Shown here one piece after another: positions 8,489 through 17,302 of a stretch of DNA of 64,000 nucleotides. The position numbers and the translations under genes were made by a program. The DNA comes from Aliivibrio_A sp016764915 (GTDB lineage Bacteria > Pseudomonadota > Gammaproteobacteria > Enterobacterales > Vibrionaceae). Position 1 is the first letter of the stretch. The number at the start of each line of letters is the position of its first letter. The notes below the pieces were generated by a model, which saw nothing but the letters and a program-made list of their open reading frames with translations, made no database searches and had not been told where the DNA came from. The stretch covers positions 1,550,001-1,614,000 of the forward strand of contig OZ245058.1 in assembly GCA_965224595.1 (NCBI GenBank). Reading direction: 5' to 3'.

Positions 8489-9094
8489 CTACTCTTCTTT
8501 TATCGAGTTAAAGTCTGAGTGGCAGTCGACACACATTTTTATCTGCGACTTACGTTCGAGTGCTTGTATGCCCTCTTGTTCACCGTCAGCATGTACAACA
8601 TGACAAGCAGAGCAAGTCAAATTCAGAGCATGAACATCATGTACCCACGTTTTTTTCTGTAATTTTTGTGGTTTATGACAATCGGTGCAGTTGCTGTTGG
8701 CTTTAAATATATCATCATGAGATAGCACATTTTTATCGGTGCCGATTTTAGATTGAGATGCGGTGTATTTTGTGACTTTCGGCGCACCATCACGATGCTC
8801 TGGCCCAACAGAATTATGGCACTCAACGCATTTAAGGTCTCGACCAATCTTCTCTAACGCTTTTTCACCATGAGTTCCGTGGAGGGTTTTCTTCGATTGT
8901 TTGTGACATTGAGTACAAGCGTAATCACTATCACGATTAAAGGTCACCACATGTCGTCCATCAGATGTCGTCGACTCAACTACCTGTTCAGGAGTAGATG
9001 TCGTATCTGCGGCAGCATTGAAAGATAAGCCGAAGATACTGAGTGCGAGAACAAAACTGAGTACTGTATGTATGGCTAATTTGACATTGCCCAT
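8489..9094 (-). CDS. nrfB: NrfB, pentahaem cytochrome c
   Basis: Periplasmic electron-transfer cytochrome that donates to NrfA. Five CxxCH haem sites are visible: CTQCH, CVECH, CTDCH, CSACH and CVDCH. The ATG at 9092-9094 gives a clean Sec signal (MGNVKLAIHTVLSFVLALS...NAAA) and has AAGGA six bases upstream, so it is preferred to the in-frame ATG at 9113-9115. The product is about 201 residues. First gene of the nrfBCDE-thioredoxin-F operon, divergent from nrfA. Confidence 0.93.
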   Translation of the reverse strand: MGNVKLAIHTVLSFVLALSIFGLSFNAAADTTSTPEQVVESTTSDGRHVVTFNRDSDYACTQCHKQSKKTLHGTHGEKALEKIGRDLKCVECHNSVGPEHRDGAPKVTKYTASQSKIGTDKNVLSHDDIFKANSNCTDCHKPQKLQKKTWVHDVHALNLTCSACHVVHADGEQEGIQALERKSQIKMCVDCHSDFNSIKEE

Positions 9095-9632
9095 TATACA
9101 TCCTTCCATATTCATACAAGTTGTATTCTATAAGAGATAAAATACACCTATATTTATTATGATTAGTTATTTTAATAGCTATTAATACAGTTAATATTAA
9201 ATAGCCAATTGATACTAATTCTTATTCCGGATGTCTAGCCACAACGCCTAACTCTTATATTGTAATAAATAGTTACCTCTATTTAAATAACCATTTATTG
9301 AATACGTCTGTATTTTATAAGGTTATTTCATTATTTGTGACGGATGTCATGCGCATACACGTAATGGGTTGATTTATAACGACTTTGTTATTACGCGCCC
9401 TTTGCGAAACATTTTTGTACCTCTTTATGGGTATATAAATGCACTCTTTTTACTGGATTTTTTTTATTTATAATATTGTTTGTTTTTAATTTGATCTGAG
9501 ACAACTTAACTAATGTTATGAAATTTATTTTTTCTACTTTACGCTATTCTATATAGGAATCTCCAATTCTTATTTCATGGCCATTTTCACAACGCTTGGC
9601 AAATTAAATAATTATAAATTGGAGGCTACATT
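9095..9632. promoter_or_regulatory. Divergent nrfB/nrfA promoter region
   Basis: A 538-bp AT-rich region with no gene. It must carry the promoters of both nrfB (leftward) and nrfA (rightward). Possible regulator sites are TTGATCTGAGACAA at 9491-9504 and TGTGA-N6-TCATG at 9336-9351 (8 of 10 to CRP). A Shine-Dalgarno GGAGG at 9621-9625 serves nrfA. No NarL heptamer array could be assigned with confidence. Confidence 0.5.
9491..9504. promoter_or_regulatory. FNR-box-like site upstream of nrfA
   Basis: TTGATCTGAGACAA matches TTGAT-N4-ATCAA at 8 of 10 positions, with a perfect left half and an imperfect right half. It lies 129 bp upstream of the nrfA start. FNR control of nrf is established in enterobacteria; this particular site is an inference. 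Confidence 0.35.
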
Positions 9633-11048
9633 GTGAGCATGAACTGGACCCGTAGATCGGCTATTACACTGGCGATGCTATCTACTATTTTGTTAAGTGG
9701 TACCGCATACGCTGCAAACGAAAAAATTGAACCTAGGAATGAGACTTTTGAACAAGCTCATCCTGATCAATACCAATCTTGGAAAGCGACGAGCGAAAGC
9801 AAAGAGCTTGAAGACGCCCTAAAAGGTGATCCTAACATGGTTATCATGTGGGCCGGTTATGGTTTTGCAAAAGACTATAATAAAGCTCGTGGCCATTTTT
9901 ATACCATCGAAGACATCCGTAATACATTAAGAACTGGTGGCCCAACTGACGCTAAGACAGGCCCAATGGTGATGGCATGTTGGAGTTGTAAAAGCCCAGA
10001 TGTTGGCCGATTCATAGAAGAAAATGGCGAAGATGCCTACTTTAGCGGTAAATGGGCTAAAGGTGGAGCTGAAGTCGTCAACGCTATCGGTTGCTCTGAC
10101 TGTCATGATACTCGCAGTAAAGAGTTCAAAAACGGTGAACCTGCTCTGATCCTTTCTAAACCATATGTTAAGCGTGCTATGGATACCATTGGCAAACCTT
10201 TCGAAAAGCAATCACGTTTAGATCAGCAAGCTCAAGTGTGTGCTCAATGTCACGTAGAATACTATTTCACAGGACCGACCAAAGCGGTTAAATTCCCTTG
10301 GGATAAAGGCACCTCCGTTGATGAAATGGAACAGTACTACGATGAAATTGGCTTTAAAGATTGGACTCACTCAGTCTCGAAAACGCCAATGTTAAAAGCT
10401 CAACACCCAGGTTATGAAACTTGGAGAGAAGGCATTCACGGTAAAAACAACGTGACCTGTATCGATTGTCATATGCCTAAAGTGACCAATGCTGATGGAA
10501 AAGTATTCACCGATCATAAAGTGGGCAACCCGTTTGATCGCTTCGAAGATACTTGTGCAAGTTGTCATACTCAAAGTAAAGAGATGCTTCAAGACGTCGT
10601 TCAAACCCGTAAGTCACAAGTTTTAGAGATGAAACTATTGGCCGAGAAACAAATTATGGCTGCTCACTTTGAAGCTGGCGCGGCATGGAAAGCAGGAGCA
10701 ACCCAAGCTGAAATGGATGATATCCAACTCGATATCAGACATGCACAGTGGCGTTGGGATTATGCAATCGCTTCCCACGGTATTCATATGCATGCTCCTG
10801 AAGTTGCATTACGTATTTTAGGAACAGCCGTAGATCGCGCATCAGATGCACGAACTAAATTGATCCGTCTACTTGCGAAGAAAGGAATTACTGACCCAAT
10901 TCAAATTCCAGACATCTCAACCAAAGAAGCGGCTCAAAAAGCGCTTGGTATGGATATGGATAAGATGAATGCTGAGAAGCAAGAGTTTTTGAAAACCATC
11001 GTACCGCAGTGGGAAGCTGAAGCTAAAAAGCGTGAAGCAACTTATTAA
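9633..11048 (+). CDS. nrfA: NrfA, ammonia-forming cytochrome c nitrite reductase
   Basis: Periplasmic pentahaem enzyme reducing nitrite to ammonium with six electrons. The product is 471 residues with a Sec signal ending AYA near residue 28. The catalytic haem motif CWSCK near residue 111 has the lysine ligand diagnostic of NrfA. Four CxxCH sites follow: CSDCH, CAQCH, CIDCH and CASCH. The active-site region QHPGYETWREGIHG is also conserved. The start is GTG at 9633 with GGAGG seven bases upstream; an in-frame ATG six bases later is too far from that site. nrfA is monocistronic, is followed by a strong terminator, and points away from its electron-donor operon. Confidence 0.97.
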   Translation: MSMNWTRRSAITLAMLSTILLSGTAYAANEKIEPRNETFEQAHPDQYQSWKATSESKELEDALKGDPNMVIMWAGYGFAKDYNKARGHFYTIEDIRNTLRTGGPTDAKTGPMVMACWSCKSPDVGRFIEENGEDAYFSGKWAKGGAEVVNAIGCSDCHDTRSKEFKNGEPALILSKPYVKRAMDTIGKPFEKQSRLDQQAQVCAQCHVEYYFTGPTKAVKFPWDKGTSVDEMEQYYDEIGFKDWTHSVSKTPMLKAQHPGYETWREGIHGKNNVTCIDCHMPKVTNADGKVFTDHKVGNPFDRFEDTCASCHTQSKEMLQDVVQTRKSQVLEMKLLAEKQIMAAHFEAGAAWKAGATQAEMDDIQLDIRHAQWRWDYAIASHGIHMHAPEVALRILGTAVDRASDARTKLIRLLAKKGITDPIQIPDISTKEAAQKALGMDMDKMNAEKQEFLKTIVPQWEAEAKKREATY

Positions 11049-11072
11049 CGTCAAGCAATAACGAACACCACT

Positions 11073-11104
11073 AAAAAAGCCGACTTCATTGTCGGCTTTC
11101 TTCT
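11073..11104. terminator. Terminator between nrfA and nrfG
   Basis: AAAGCCGAC (11076-11084), loop TTCATT, GTCGGCTTT (11091-11099), flanked by A-rich and T-rich runs. It is probably bidirectional, since nrfA and nrfG converge here. Confidence 0.9.
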
Positions 11105-11130
11105 ATCTAAAGGTCCTGCTTTTAAATGGA

Positions 11131-11709
11131 TTACAAAAACTGTTTGGCTTGGTTAATCGAATTAATCAGAGTCACACGATCTAACCCTTGCTGCTTGGAG
11201 TCGAGAAGAGATTGCCAAATATCAATCGCTTGTTGATATCTAACGTTCATAAACTCGTTAGTGGCCAAAATCATTAATGCGGTCTGGTTGTATGGGTCCA
11301 TTTTTATCACCGCACGTAACAATTTATCCACTTCATCCGTCACTATCTGCCCTGAGCTGTAATAGAGCGCCGACGCTTTGGCTGAAATCATATTCGCCGT
11401 CGGGTTTTTATTTAATCGAAGCGCGTAGTCAAAAGTGATCACCGCATTATCAAATTCATTGTTATACATATACGCATTTCCTAGCTGATACCACAGCTCA
11501 GAATTTTGAGTATCACTGCGTAAATGATTTTGCAATTTCTCAATCCGTCGCTCTCGGATTTCACTCGCAGACAATTGATTAAGCAGTTGCGCCTCAACCT
11601 TATTAGTCGAAACGGAAAGTTGTGAATAGCTGCCTAAAACAGCATAAACACCAACACTACTCATAAAAAGTAGAGAGCTGATGAGTATGGTCGTTTTTTT
11701 ACGCTTCAT
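11131..11709 (-). CDS. nrfG: NrfG-like TPR protein of the haem lyase
   Basis: A 192-residue protein with one N-terminal membrane helix (TTILISSLLFMSSVGVYAVL) and TPR repeats (ELWYQLGNAYMYNNEFDNAVITFDYALRLN near residues 70-100, then a second copy near 145-165). NrfG's TPR domain binds the C-terminus of NrfA and guides NrfEF to the CxxCK site. Position beside nrfA but convergent, away from nrfEF, supports the assignment. CcmI-type TPR proteins are the alternative. Confidence 0.75.
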   Translation of the reverse strand: MKRKKTTILISSLLFMSSVGVYAVLGSYSQLSVSTNKVEAQLLNQLSASEIRERRIEKLQNHLRSDTQNSELWYQLGNAYMYNNEFDNAVITFDYALRLNKNPTANMISAKASALYYSSGQIVTDEVDKLLRAVIKMDPYNQTALMILATNEFMNVRYQQAIDIWQSLLDSKQQGLDRVTLINSINQAKQFL

Positions 11710-11749
11710 TTAGATAACACCCTAAAACATGGGATCATAATTATATCAG

Positions 11750-12736
11750 CTATAAACGCCAAAAGAGCTCAAAAGATCCTAACGAAGAAGAGGCGTTGGT
11801 GTCTTGTTCGAATTCAGGGCTGTTCATCGCCACGCTTAAACTCACCCCCCAATTCGCCTGATAGAAAACAATGCCAGCAACACCCGTCGCTTGCCAATGT
11901 TCAATATCAACACTGTATTGTCCACTTTCTCGATCGCCATCTATGGTAATGTCGTTATATCGATAACGCCCTTCAGCGCCAACAAAAACGAAATACCCGC
12001 TACGGCTTGACGATAACACGCTAATGTCTACATAATTACCTGGCGAAAAACCGACACTGCCAAAACTTGAGCTCAACCCACTGCCCCAACGAACAACGCC
12101 GCCTATGGCCGCTTCACTCTGAAAATTACCCACATGAATTCGACCAATCGCCGCGGTTTCTATTTGTTGATCAAATAGCACCCGTTCACGAATCAAAGGG
12201 CGATGGCTTTCATAACCGACATCAAAAACCAACTGATTGTCTATCTGGTTATCCCAGCCCATCGGCTCTTTTGAACCCACTATTTCATGAACCAGCTTTT
12301 GACTCTCTTGTGCATACGCGTTTGGACCAACCGTACCAAGCATAAAGTTGTATCGGTTGGACATATAGGGCGAGTATTCATAGAGGTAGGTATCAACAAA
12401 CAACAGACCGGCATACGGTCTATCATTTTCTACCTCTTCGGATCCGGTAATATCCGCAGGCGTCCACATTTTTTGACCAACCGCCATACCCCAACCTTGA
12501 GTGGTTTGTTGATTAAATGGCAGTAACATTGCGGCATGACTAATGCCTATCGGTGCCGTCCCCGCTAAAGATTGAGTAGAGGCTGAATTAAATGTAAAAA
12601 AAACACCGTTGGTATAGCCTTGATCAAACCCGAGCATACCATCGTTATCAATATTGAAAGAAACACTACCTGAATTGTAACCCCAAGCGCTTGTCGACAA
12701 ACCGATTCCAATCGCTATAGCAAAAATTCGTTTCAT
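11750..12736 (-). CDS. lpxR: LpxR-type lipid A 3'-O-deacylase (DUF2219), outer membrane
   Basis: Outer-membrane beta-barrel hydrolase family that removes the 3'-acyloxyacyl chain from lipid A. The start is taken at ATG 12734-12736, which gives a clean signal peptide MKRIFAIAIGIGLSTSAWG. An upstream in-frame start (12799) would bury it. Conserved features are the Asn-Asp pair at residues 31-32 (FNIDNDGML), GYTNGVFF, NDRPYAGLLF, and GPNAYAQESQKLVHEIVGS containing the putative catalytic His, followed by PMGWDNQ. The length, about 328 residues, is normal. Convergent with nothing; a 40-bp gap separates it from nrfG. Confidence 0.82.
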   Translation of the reverse strand: MKRIFAIAIGIGLSTSAWGYNSGSVSFNIDNDGMLGFDQGYTNGVFFTFNSASTQSLAGTAPIGISHAAMLLPFNQQTTQGWGMAVGQKMWTPADITGSEEVENDRPYAGLLFVDTYLYEYSPYMSNRYNFMLGTVGPNAYAQESQKLVHEIVGSKEPMGWDNQIDNQLVFDVGYESHRPLIRERVLFDQQIETAAIGRIHVGNFQSEAAIGGVVRWGSGLSSSFGSVGFSPGNYVDISVLSSSRSGYFVFVGAEGRYRYNDITIDGDRESGQYSVDIEHWQATGVAGIVFYQANWGVSLSVAMNSPEFEQDTNASSSLGSFELFWRL

Positions 12737-13147
12737 AGATACCTTGTACAAACCAACACCATTTATCGTCAAAAAATCGACTACTGCATAAAAAAGCAAA
12801 AATTAGACCAAGATTCATTATTCTATAACATCTAGTTTATGTTCATAAACATTATACATTTGTAATGGATAGTCACCCTAACATTGGGATACAATACAAC
12901 AAGTAGCGAAAGCTGTAATAATTTATAGATAAAACTGTTAAGAGTCACTTTATATCCCTTTTCTATAGGTTAAAATCTCCTACTAATTAAATCGATCTCT
13001 ACAATTATGCTCATATCAACTGCTACTCATCATCATTAATTACGCATAACTGAGTGGCCAGACAATATAATGTCAGTGTTTTTTTTACAAAAACCATAAC
13101 AGATGAGCATACCTAAGAATAAACAGAACAACACATAGAGTTATAAA
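12737..13147. other. Divergent lpxR/maeA intergenic region
   Basis: A 411-bp AT-rich spacer holding the promoters of lpxR (leftward) and maeA (rightward). I see no convincing operator, riboswitch or small gene in it. Confidence 0.4.
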
Positions 13148-14836
13148 ATGAATAATGATAAAAGACCACTCTACATCCCTCTAGCTGGACCCGCTCTTCT
13201 TAGTACGCCACTGTTGAATAAAGGTGGCGCTTTTAGTATCCAAGAACGCATGTTTTTCAACCTAGAAGGTTTGTTACCAGACGCGATTGAAACTATCGAA
13301 GAGCAAGCCGAACGAGCGTATTTACAATACAGCAAATTTGATAACGATATGGATAAGCATATCTATCTTCGTAATATTCAAGACACCAACGAGACCCTCT
13401 TCTTCCGTTTGGTTGAAAATCACGTTTCTGAAATGATGCCAATTATCTATACCCCAACTGTTGGCGCTGCATGCGAGGACTTTTCGAATATATACCGTCG
13501 CGGTCGCGGTCTATTCATCTCATACCCAAACCGAGACAGAATTGATGAAGTATTGAATAATGCTTCAAGCCAAAACGTCAAAGTGATTGTGGTTACTGAT
13601 GGCGAGCGAATTTTAGGGCTAGGTGATCAGGGTATCGGTGGAATGGGCATTCCAATCGGTAAACTTGCCCTCTACACGACCTGTGGTGGTATTAGTCCTG
13701 CTTACACGCTTCCAATTGTACTGGATGTGGGTACGAATAACCCTCAACGTTTAGCTGACCCTATGTATATGGGGTGGAGACATCCACGCATTACTGGCAC
13801 TGAATACGACGAATTCCTGGAAGCTTTCATCCAAGCAGTTCAACTACGCTGGCCTGACGCTCTGGTTCAATTTGAAGATTTTGCTCAAAAAAATGCGATG
13901 CCTCTTTTAGAGCGCTATAAAGATAGACTTTGCTGCTTCAATGATGACATTCAAGGTACTGCTGCGATTACCGTAGGCTCTTTGATTTCCGCATGTAAAG
14001 CCGCTAAAAGCAAATTATCAGAGCAAAGAATTGCGTTCTTAGGTGCAGGTTCTGCCGGGTGTGGCATTGCAGAAGCGATTATTGCACAGATGATTTCTGA
14101 AGGTATTACTGACGCCGAAGCTCGCTCAAAAGTATTCATGGTTGATCGCTGGGGTTTATTGCAGGAAGGTATGCCTAACCTTCTCGATTTCCAGCAGAGA
14201 TTAACGCAAAAGAACACAAACACTGCCGACTGGGATCAAGATGATAACAGTTACTCTCTGCTTGATGTGATGCGCAATGCGAAACCGACCGTATTAATCG
14301 GTGTTTCAGGTGCTCCAGGTCTGTTTACTGAAGAGGTTATTCGTGAGATGCACAAACATTGTCCACGTCCAATCGTCTTCCCTCTCTCAAACCCAACGAG
14401 CCGAGTAGAAGCAACACCAAACGACATTATTCGTTGGACAGATGGTCAAGCATTAGTGGCAACCGGCAGTCCATTTGCTCCTGTTATTCATAATGGTAAG
14501 ACACATATTATTGCTCAATGTAATAACAGTTATATCTTCCCAGGTATTGGGCTTGGTGTTCTTGCTGTTTCTGCATCAAGAGTCACCGACGAAATGCTAA
14601 TGGAGTCGAGTCGTGCTTTAGCAGAGTGTTCACCTATGACACTGAATGATTCGGGAGCACTATTACCTCCTCTGGAAGAGATTCAATCAGTATCGAAAAA
14701 AATTGCCTTTGCTGTGGCTAAAAAAGCCATGGAACAAGGTCATGCATTAGAGATTACCGACACTGCCCTTAAACAATCCATCGACAACCATTTCTGGAAG
14801 CCAACATACCGACGTTACCGTCGCACCGCTTTCTAA
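13148..14836 (+). CDS. maeA: NAD-dependent malic enzyme
   Basis: Cytoplasmic oxidative decarboxylase converting malate to pyruvate with NAD+. The product is 562 residues, standard for the long malic enzyme. Visible features: the malate-binding N-terminal domain (MPIIYTPTVGAACEDFS, near residue 97), the catalytic stretch FEDFAQKNAMPLL with the FNDDIQGTAA metal-binding loop (near residues 240-270), and the nucleotide-binding GAGSAGCGIAE (near 299). It ends before a strong terminator. Single transcription unit. Confidence 0.95.
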   Translation: MNNDKRPLYIPLAGPALLSTPLLNKGGAFSIQERMFFNLEGLLPDAIETIEEQAERAYLQYSKFDNDMDKHIYLRNIQDTNETLFFRLVENHVSEMMPIIYTPTVGAACEDFSNIYRRGRGLFISYPNRDRIDEVLNNASSQNVKVIVVTDGERILGLGDQGIGGMGIPIGKLALYTTCGGISPAYTLPIVLDVGTNNPQRLADPMYMGWRHPRITGTEYDEFLEAFIQAVQLRWPDALVQFEDFAQKNAMPLLERYKDRLCCFNDDIQGTAAITVGSLISACKAAKSKLSEQRIAFLGAGSAGCGIAEAIIAQMISEGITDAEARSKVFMVDRWGLLQEGMPNLLDFQQRLTQKNTNTADWDQDDNSYSLLDVMRNAKPTVLIGVSGAPGLFTEEVIREMHKHCPRPIVFPLSNPTSRVEATPNDIIRWTDGQALVATGSPFAPVIHNGKTHIIAQCNNSYIFPGIGLGVLAVSASRVTDEMLMESSRALAECSPMTLNDSGALLPPLEEIQSVSKKIAFAVAKKAMEQGHALEITDTALKQSIDNHFWKPTYRRYRRTAF

Positions 14837-14847
14837 GACCGTCACAT

Positions 14848-14874
14848 AAGCCAGCTCGATGCTGGCTTTTTTTC
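14848..14874 (+). terminator. Terminator after maeA
   Basis: AGCCAGC (14849-14855), loop TCGAT, GCTGGCT (14861-14867), then a T run: a textbook intrinsic terminator. Confidence 0.93.
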
Positions 14875-14920
14875 TGCCTATCTGCTGATTTACATTTGAC
14901 CTTGTTTTAAAGGATGACAC

Positions 14921-15253
14921 ATGTCTACCATTCTCTCGTTTTTAAATCATACAGGGTCACTTATCGCCCCCTACCTTAGCGAGATATCAACGGCCATTAT
15001 TGCCTGTTTGTTGGTCATGATTGGTGGCAACATTAACCGATTTATGCGCTCAGCTTTAAGCAAACAACACTTTATGATACGTACCTTCGTGTTCATTCTT
15101 ATTAATGCATTTGGGTATGGTTTACTCATTATCAAAGCCACCCCACTTCTCGCTTCTAAGCTTCACTCTATTCAGCCCATAATGATGCTTGCTATTGTCT
15201 GCTCAACCTTTATTATTATTGGTATATGGGCTCAGAAAAATCGACAAGTATAA
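14921..15253 (+). CDS. DUF3392 membrane protein
   Basis: A 110-residue protein with three predicted membrane helices. It matches the DUF3392 family of Vibrio and relatives: the N-terminal APYLSEISTAIIACLLV, then MIRTFVFILINAFGYGLL. No function is known for the family. It is directly upstream of sanA and overlaps the region where a longer sanA start could lie; the two may be co-transcribed. Confidence 0.75.
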   Translation: MSTILSFLNHTGSLIAPYLSEISTAIIACLLVMIGGNINRFMRSALSKQHFMIRTFVFILINAFGYGLLIIKATPLLASKLHSIQPIMMLAIVCSTFIIIGIWAQKNRQV

Positions 15254-15270
15254 AGTTGCAAAAGTACTCA

Positions 15271-15939
15271 ATGAAAAGTTCGACTAAACATCGGGTTAAA
15301 CGCTATCTTAAAATTTTCGTTTTACTTCCTGTCATCACTTTCATTGCCGTAGTATTAATAGACACCATGATGTCTGTGACTACCTCAAAGCAAATATACT
15401 CAACCGTAGAACAACTTCCTGAACAAAAGGTTGCGCTTGTGCTCGGCACCAGTAAGTACATTGGACGGCAACTTAACACGTACTACCAATATCGTATTGA
15501 TGCGGCCATAGAGCTGTTTAAGACTGATAAAGTCAGTAATTTTCTTCTCAGTGGCGACAATGCTCATCGATCGTACAATGAGCCTTGGACCATGAAACGT
15601 GATTTGCTAAAAGCGGGCATTCCAGAATCACGCATCACTCTCGATTATGCAGGATTTCGTACTTTAGACTCGATTGTACGCGCGAAAAAGGTATTTGAAG
15701 TCACCAGCTTGGTCATCGTCAGTCAACGTTTCCATTGCGAACGTGCTCTTTTTATTGCTAACCACTATAAAATGGATGCGGTCTGCTTAGCCGTTCAATC
15801 ACCAACAGGGTATGCCAGTTTTAAATTAAGAGTGCGCGAGATGCTTGCCCGTAGTAAAGCAATTCTTGATCTGTTTATCATTGGTGCCCAACCCAAGTTT
15901 CTTGGTCCTAAAGAACCTATTATTACTGAACTACCTTAA
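15271..15939 (+). CDS. sanA: SanA-like DUF218 membrane protein
   Basis: Inner-membrane-anchored protein of the SanA/YdcF DUF218 family, linked in E. coli to envelope permeability and vancomycin resistance at high temperature. The start at 15271 places an N-terminal helix (YLKIFVLLPVITFIAVVLI) right after a short basic segment. An in-frame ATG at 15226 would overlap the upstream gene by 28 nt. Family motifs are VALVLGTSKYIG, FLLSGDNAHRSYNE and VIVSQRFHCERALFIA. The length, about 222 residues, is normal. Confidence 0.8.
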   Translation: MKSSTKHRVKRYLKIFVLLPVITFIAVVLIDTMMSVTTSKQIYSTVEQLPEQKVALVLGTSKYIGRQLNTYYQYRIDAAIELFKTDKVSNFLLSGDNAHRSYNEPWTMKRDLLKAGIPESRITLDYAGFRTLDSIVRAKKVFEVTSLVIVSQRFHCERALFIANHYKMDAVCLAVQSPTGYASFKLRVREMLARSKAILDLFIIGAQPKFLGPKEPIITELP

Positions 15940-15956
15940 ATTATAATGAGAAAACT

Positions 15957-17036
15957 ATGGCCTATGCTGAAATAACAGGTTGGGGAAAATGCCTTCCTGA
16001 ATCCATTTTAACTAACTCTGACTTAAGCACTTTCTTAGAGACTTCCGACCAATGGATCGAGTCTAGAACTGGCATTAATAGCCGCAGAATCAGCCACGTT
16101 GAAACCTCTGATTTAGCGACAGTAGCCGCTCAACATGCTCTTGCTGCCGCAGGTATCGAAGCCTGCGAACTTGATCTTATTATTGTGGCTACTTGCTCAC
16201 CAGATACGTTGATCCCAAATATCGCCTCAAAAGTTCAAAGAAACCTTACGGCAAAAAAAGCTGCGGCCTTTGATCTTAATGCTGCTTGTACCGGTTTTGT
16301 TTATGGTTTAGAAACGGCTACTCGAATGATTCAAGCGGGTAACTACCAGCATGCACTGGTGATTGGCGCAGAGCACCTAACTTTCTATTTAGATTGGAGC
16401 AAAAGAGATACTGCGGTTCTATTTGGTGATGGTGCAGGCGCAGTTGTTTTAAGCAAAACAGAGCAACAAGTGGGTTTATTAGAGAGCCAAATAGGCTGTG
16501 ATTCTGATGGTAGAGACTCTTTGGCTATACCATCATTTGGCACTGCGATGGATAGATTTGATCCTGAAAGTGGCTTTTTTGGCTTTAATTTCGTTGGCAA
16601 AGATATTTTCAAAAGAGCCGTTAAAGGCATGGGTTCAGCAGCCAGCACTGTGCTTTCACGAGCCAACATGACTCACAGTGATATCGATGTGGTGATCCCT
16701 CACCAAGCCAATAAACGCATCATTGAAGCGTTATGCGATCACGCTAATATTCCGATTGAAAAAGCATTCATTAATATTGATAAATATGGCAACACTTCTG
16801 CAGCAACCGTGCCAATCGCACTGTGTGAAGCCGTTGAACAGGGGAAAATTCAGCCCAATAGTAATATTTTAACAGCCGCTTTTGGTGCAGGCTTAACGTG
16901 GGGAGCTGCTCGTATAAAGTGGGGGCAGAGAGTCGAACCAATTAATCTATCAAATGCTGAACTGCCTAAGTGCGAGAAAACAGCATTGCAGTTATTAGAT
17001 AGAGCCATTAAACAGTGTCAATCTGCGAATAGATAA
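15957..17036 (+). CDS. fabH: Second 3-oxoacyl-ACP synthase III (FabH2)
   Basis: KAS III of 359 residues that condenses an acyl-CoA with malonyl-ACP to start fatty-acid synthesis. The catalytic triad is visible: Cys in LNAACTGFVYG (near residue 112), His in PHQANKRI (near 248), and Asn in NIDKYGNTSAA (near 278). It is ~40 residues longer at the C-terminus than housekeeping FabH, and it is not in a fab cluster. It therefore looks like the second, longer FabH that Vibrio carry outside the main fatty-acid locus, which may use longer acyl-CoAs. That substrate preference is inference. Confidence 0.9.
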   Translation: MAYAEITGWGKCLPESILTNSDLSTFLETSDQWIESRTGINSRRISHVETSDLATVAAQHALAAAGIEACELDLIIVATCSPDTLIPNIASKVQRNLTAKKAAAFDLNAACTGFVYGLETATRMIQAGNYQHALVIGAEHLTFYLDWSKRDTAVLFGDGAGAVVLSKTEQQVGLLESQIGCDSDGRDSLAIPSFGTAMDRFDPESGFFGFNFVGKDIFKRAVKGMGSAASTVLSRANMTHSDIDVVIPHQANKRIIEALCDHANIPIEKAFINIDKYGNTSAATVPIALCEAVEQGKIQPNSNILTAAFGAGLTWGAARIKWGQRVEPINLSNAELPKCEKTALQLLDRAIKQCQSANR

Positions 17037-17045
17037 TGACATTAT

Positions 17046-17086
17046 ATTGAGTTGTATATTACGTCTTGTCTAATATACAACTCAAT
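17046..17086. repeat. Perfect 16-bp inverted repeat after fabH
   Basis: ATTGAGTTGTATATTA (17046-17061), nine-base spacer CGTCTTGTC, then its exact reverse complement at 17071-17086. It starts 10 bp after the fabH stop. It could end transcription, but there is no T run, so an operator or mRNA-stabilising hairpin is also possible. Confidence 0.8.
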
Positions 17087-17302
17087 TATCACCACTCTAT
17101 AAAGTGCCACCATTTGATTGAATATAAAGAACTAATTCTGAAAACTTCTGGTGTTGAGCGTATTTTAACGGCGTATCATCACTGCTAAGCGTTGAGTTGA
17201 ATCTGCCTATGATTAAATGATGCACGTAAAAATAGCCTTTAGGATTAACCTCAGATGTAGACATCTAAGGTTAGAGTAACAACACAGTTTATAAATTGAA
17301 AA

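Noticed and set aside
12067..12526. Plus-strand frames of 79-92 codons
   Set aside because: They are antisense to the LpxR-type gene, have no ribosome site and no protein-like features.
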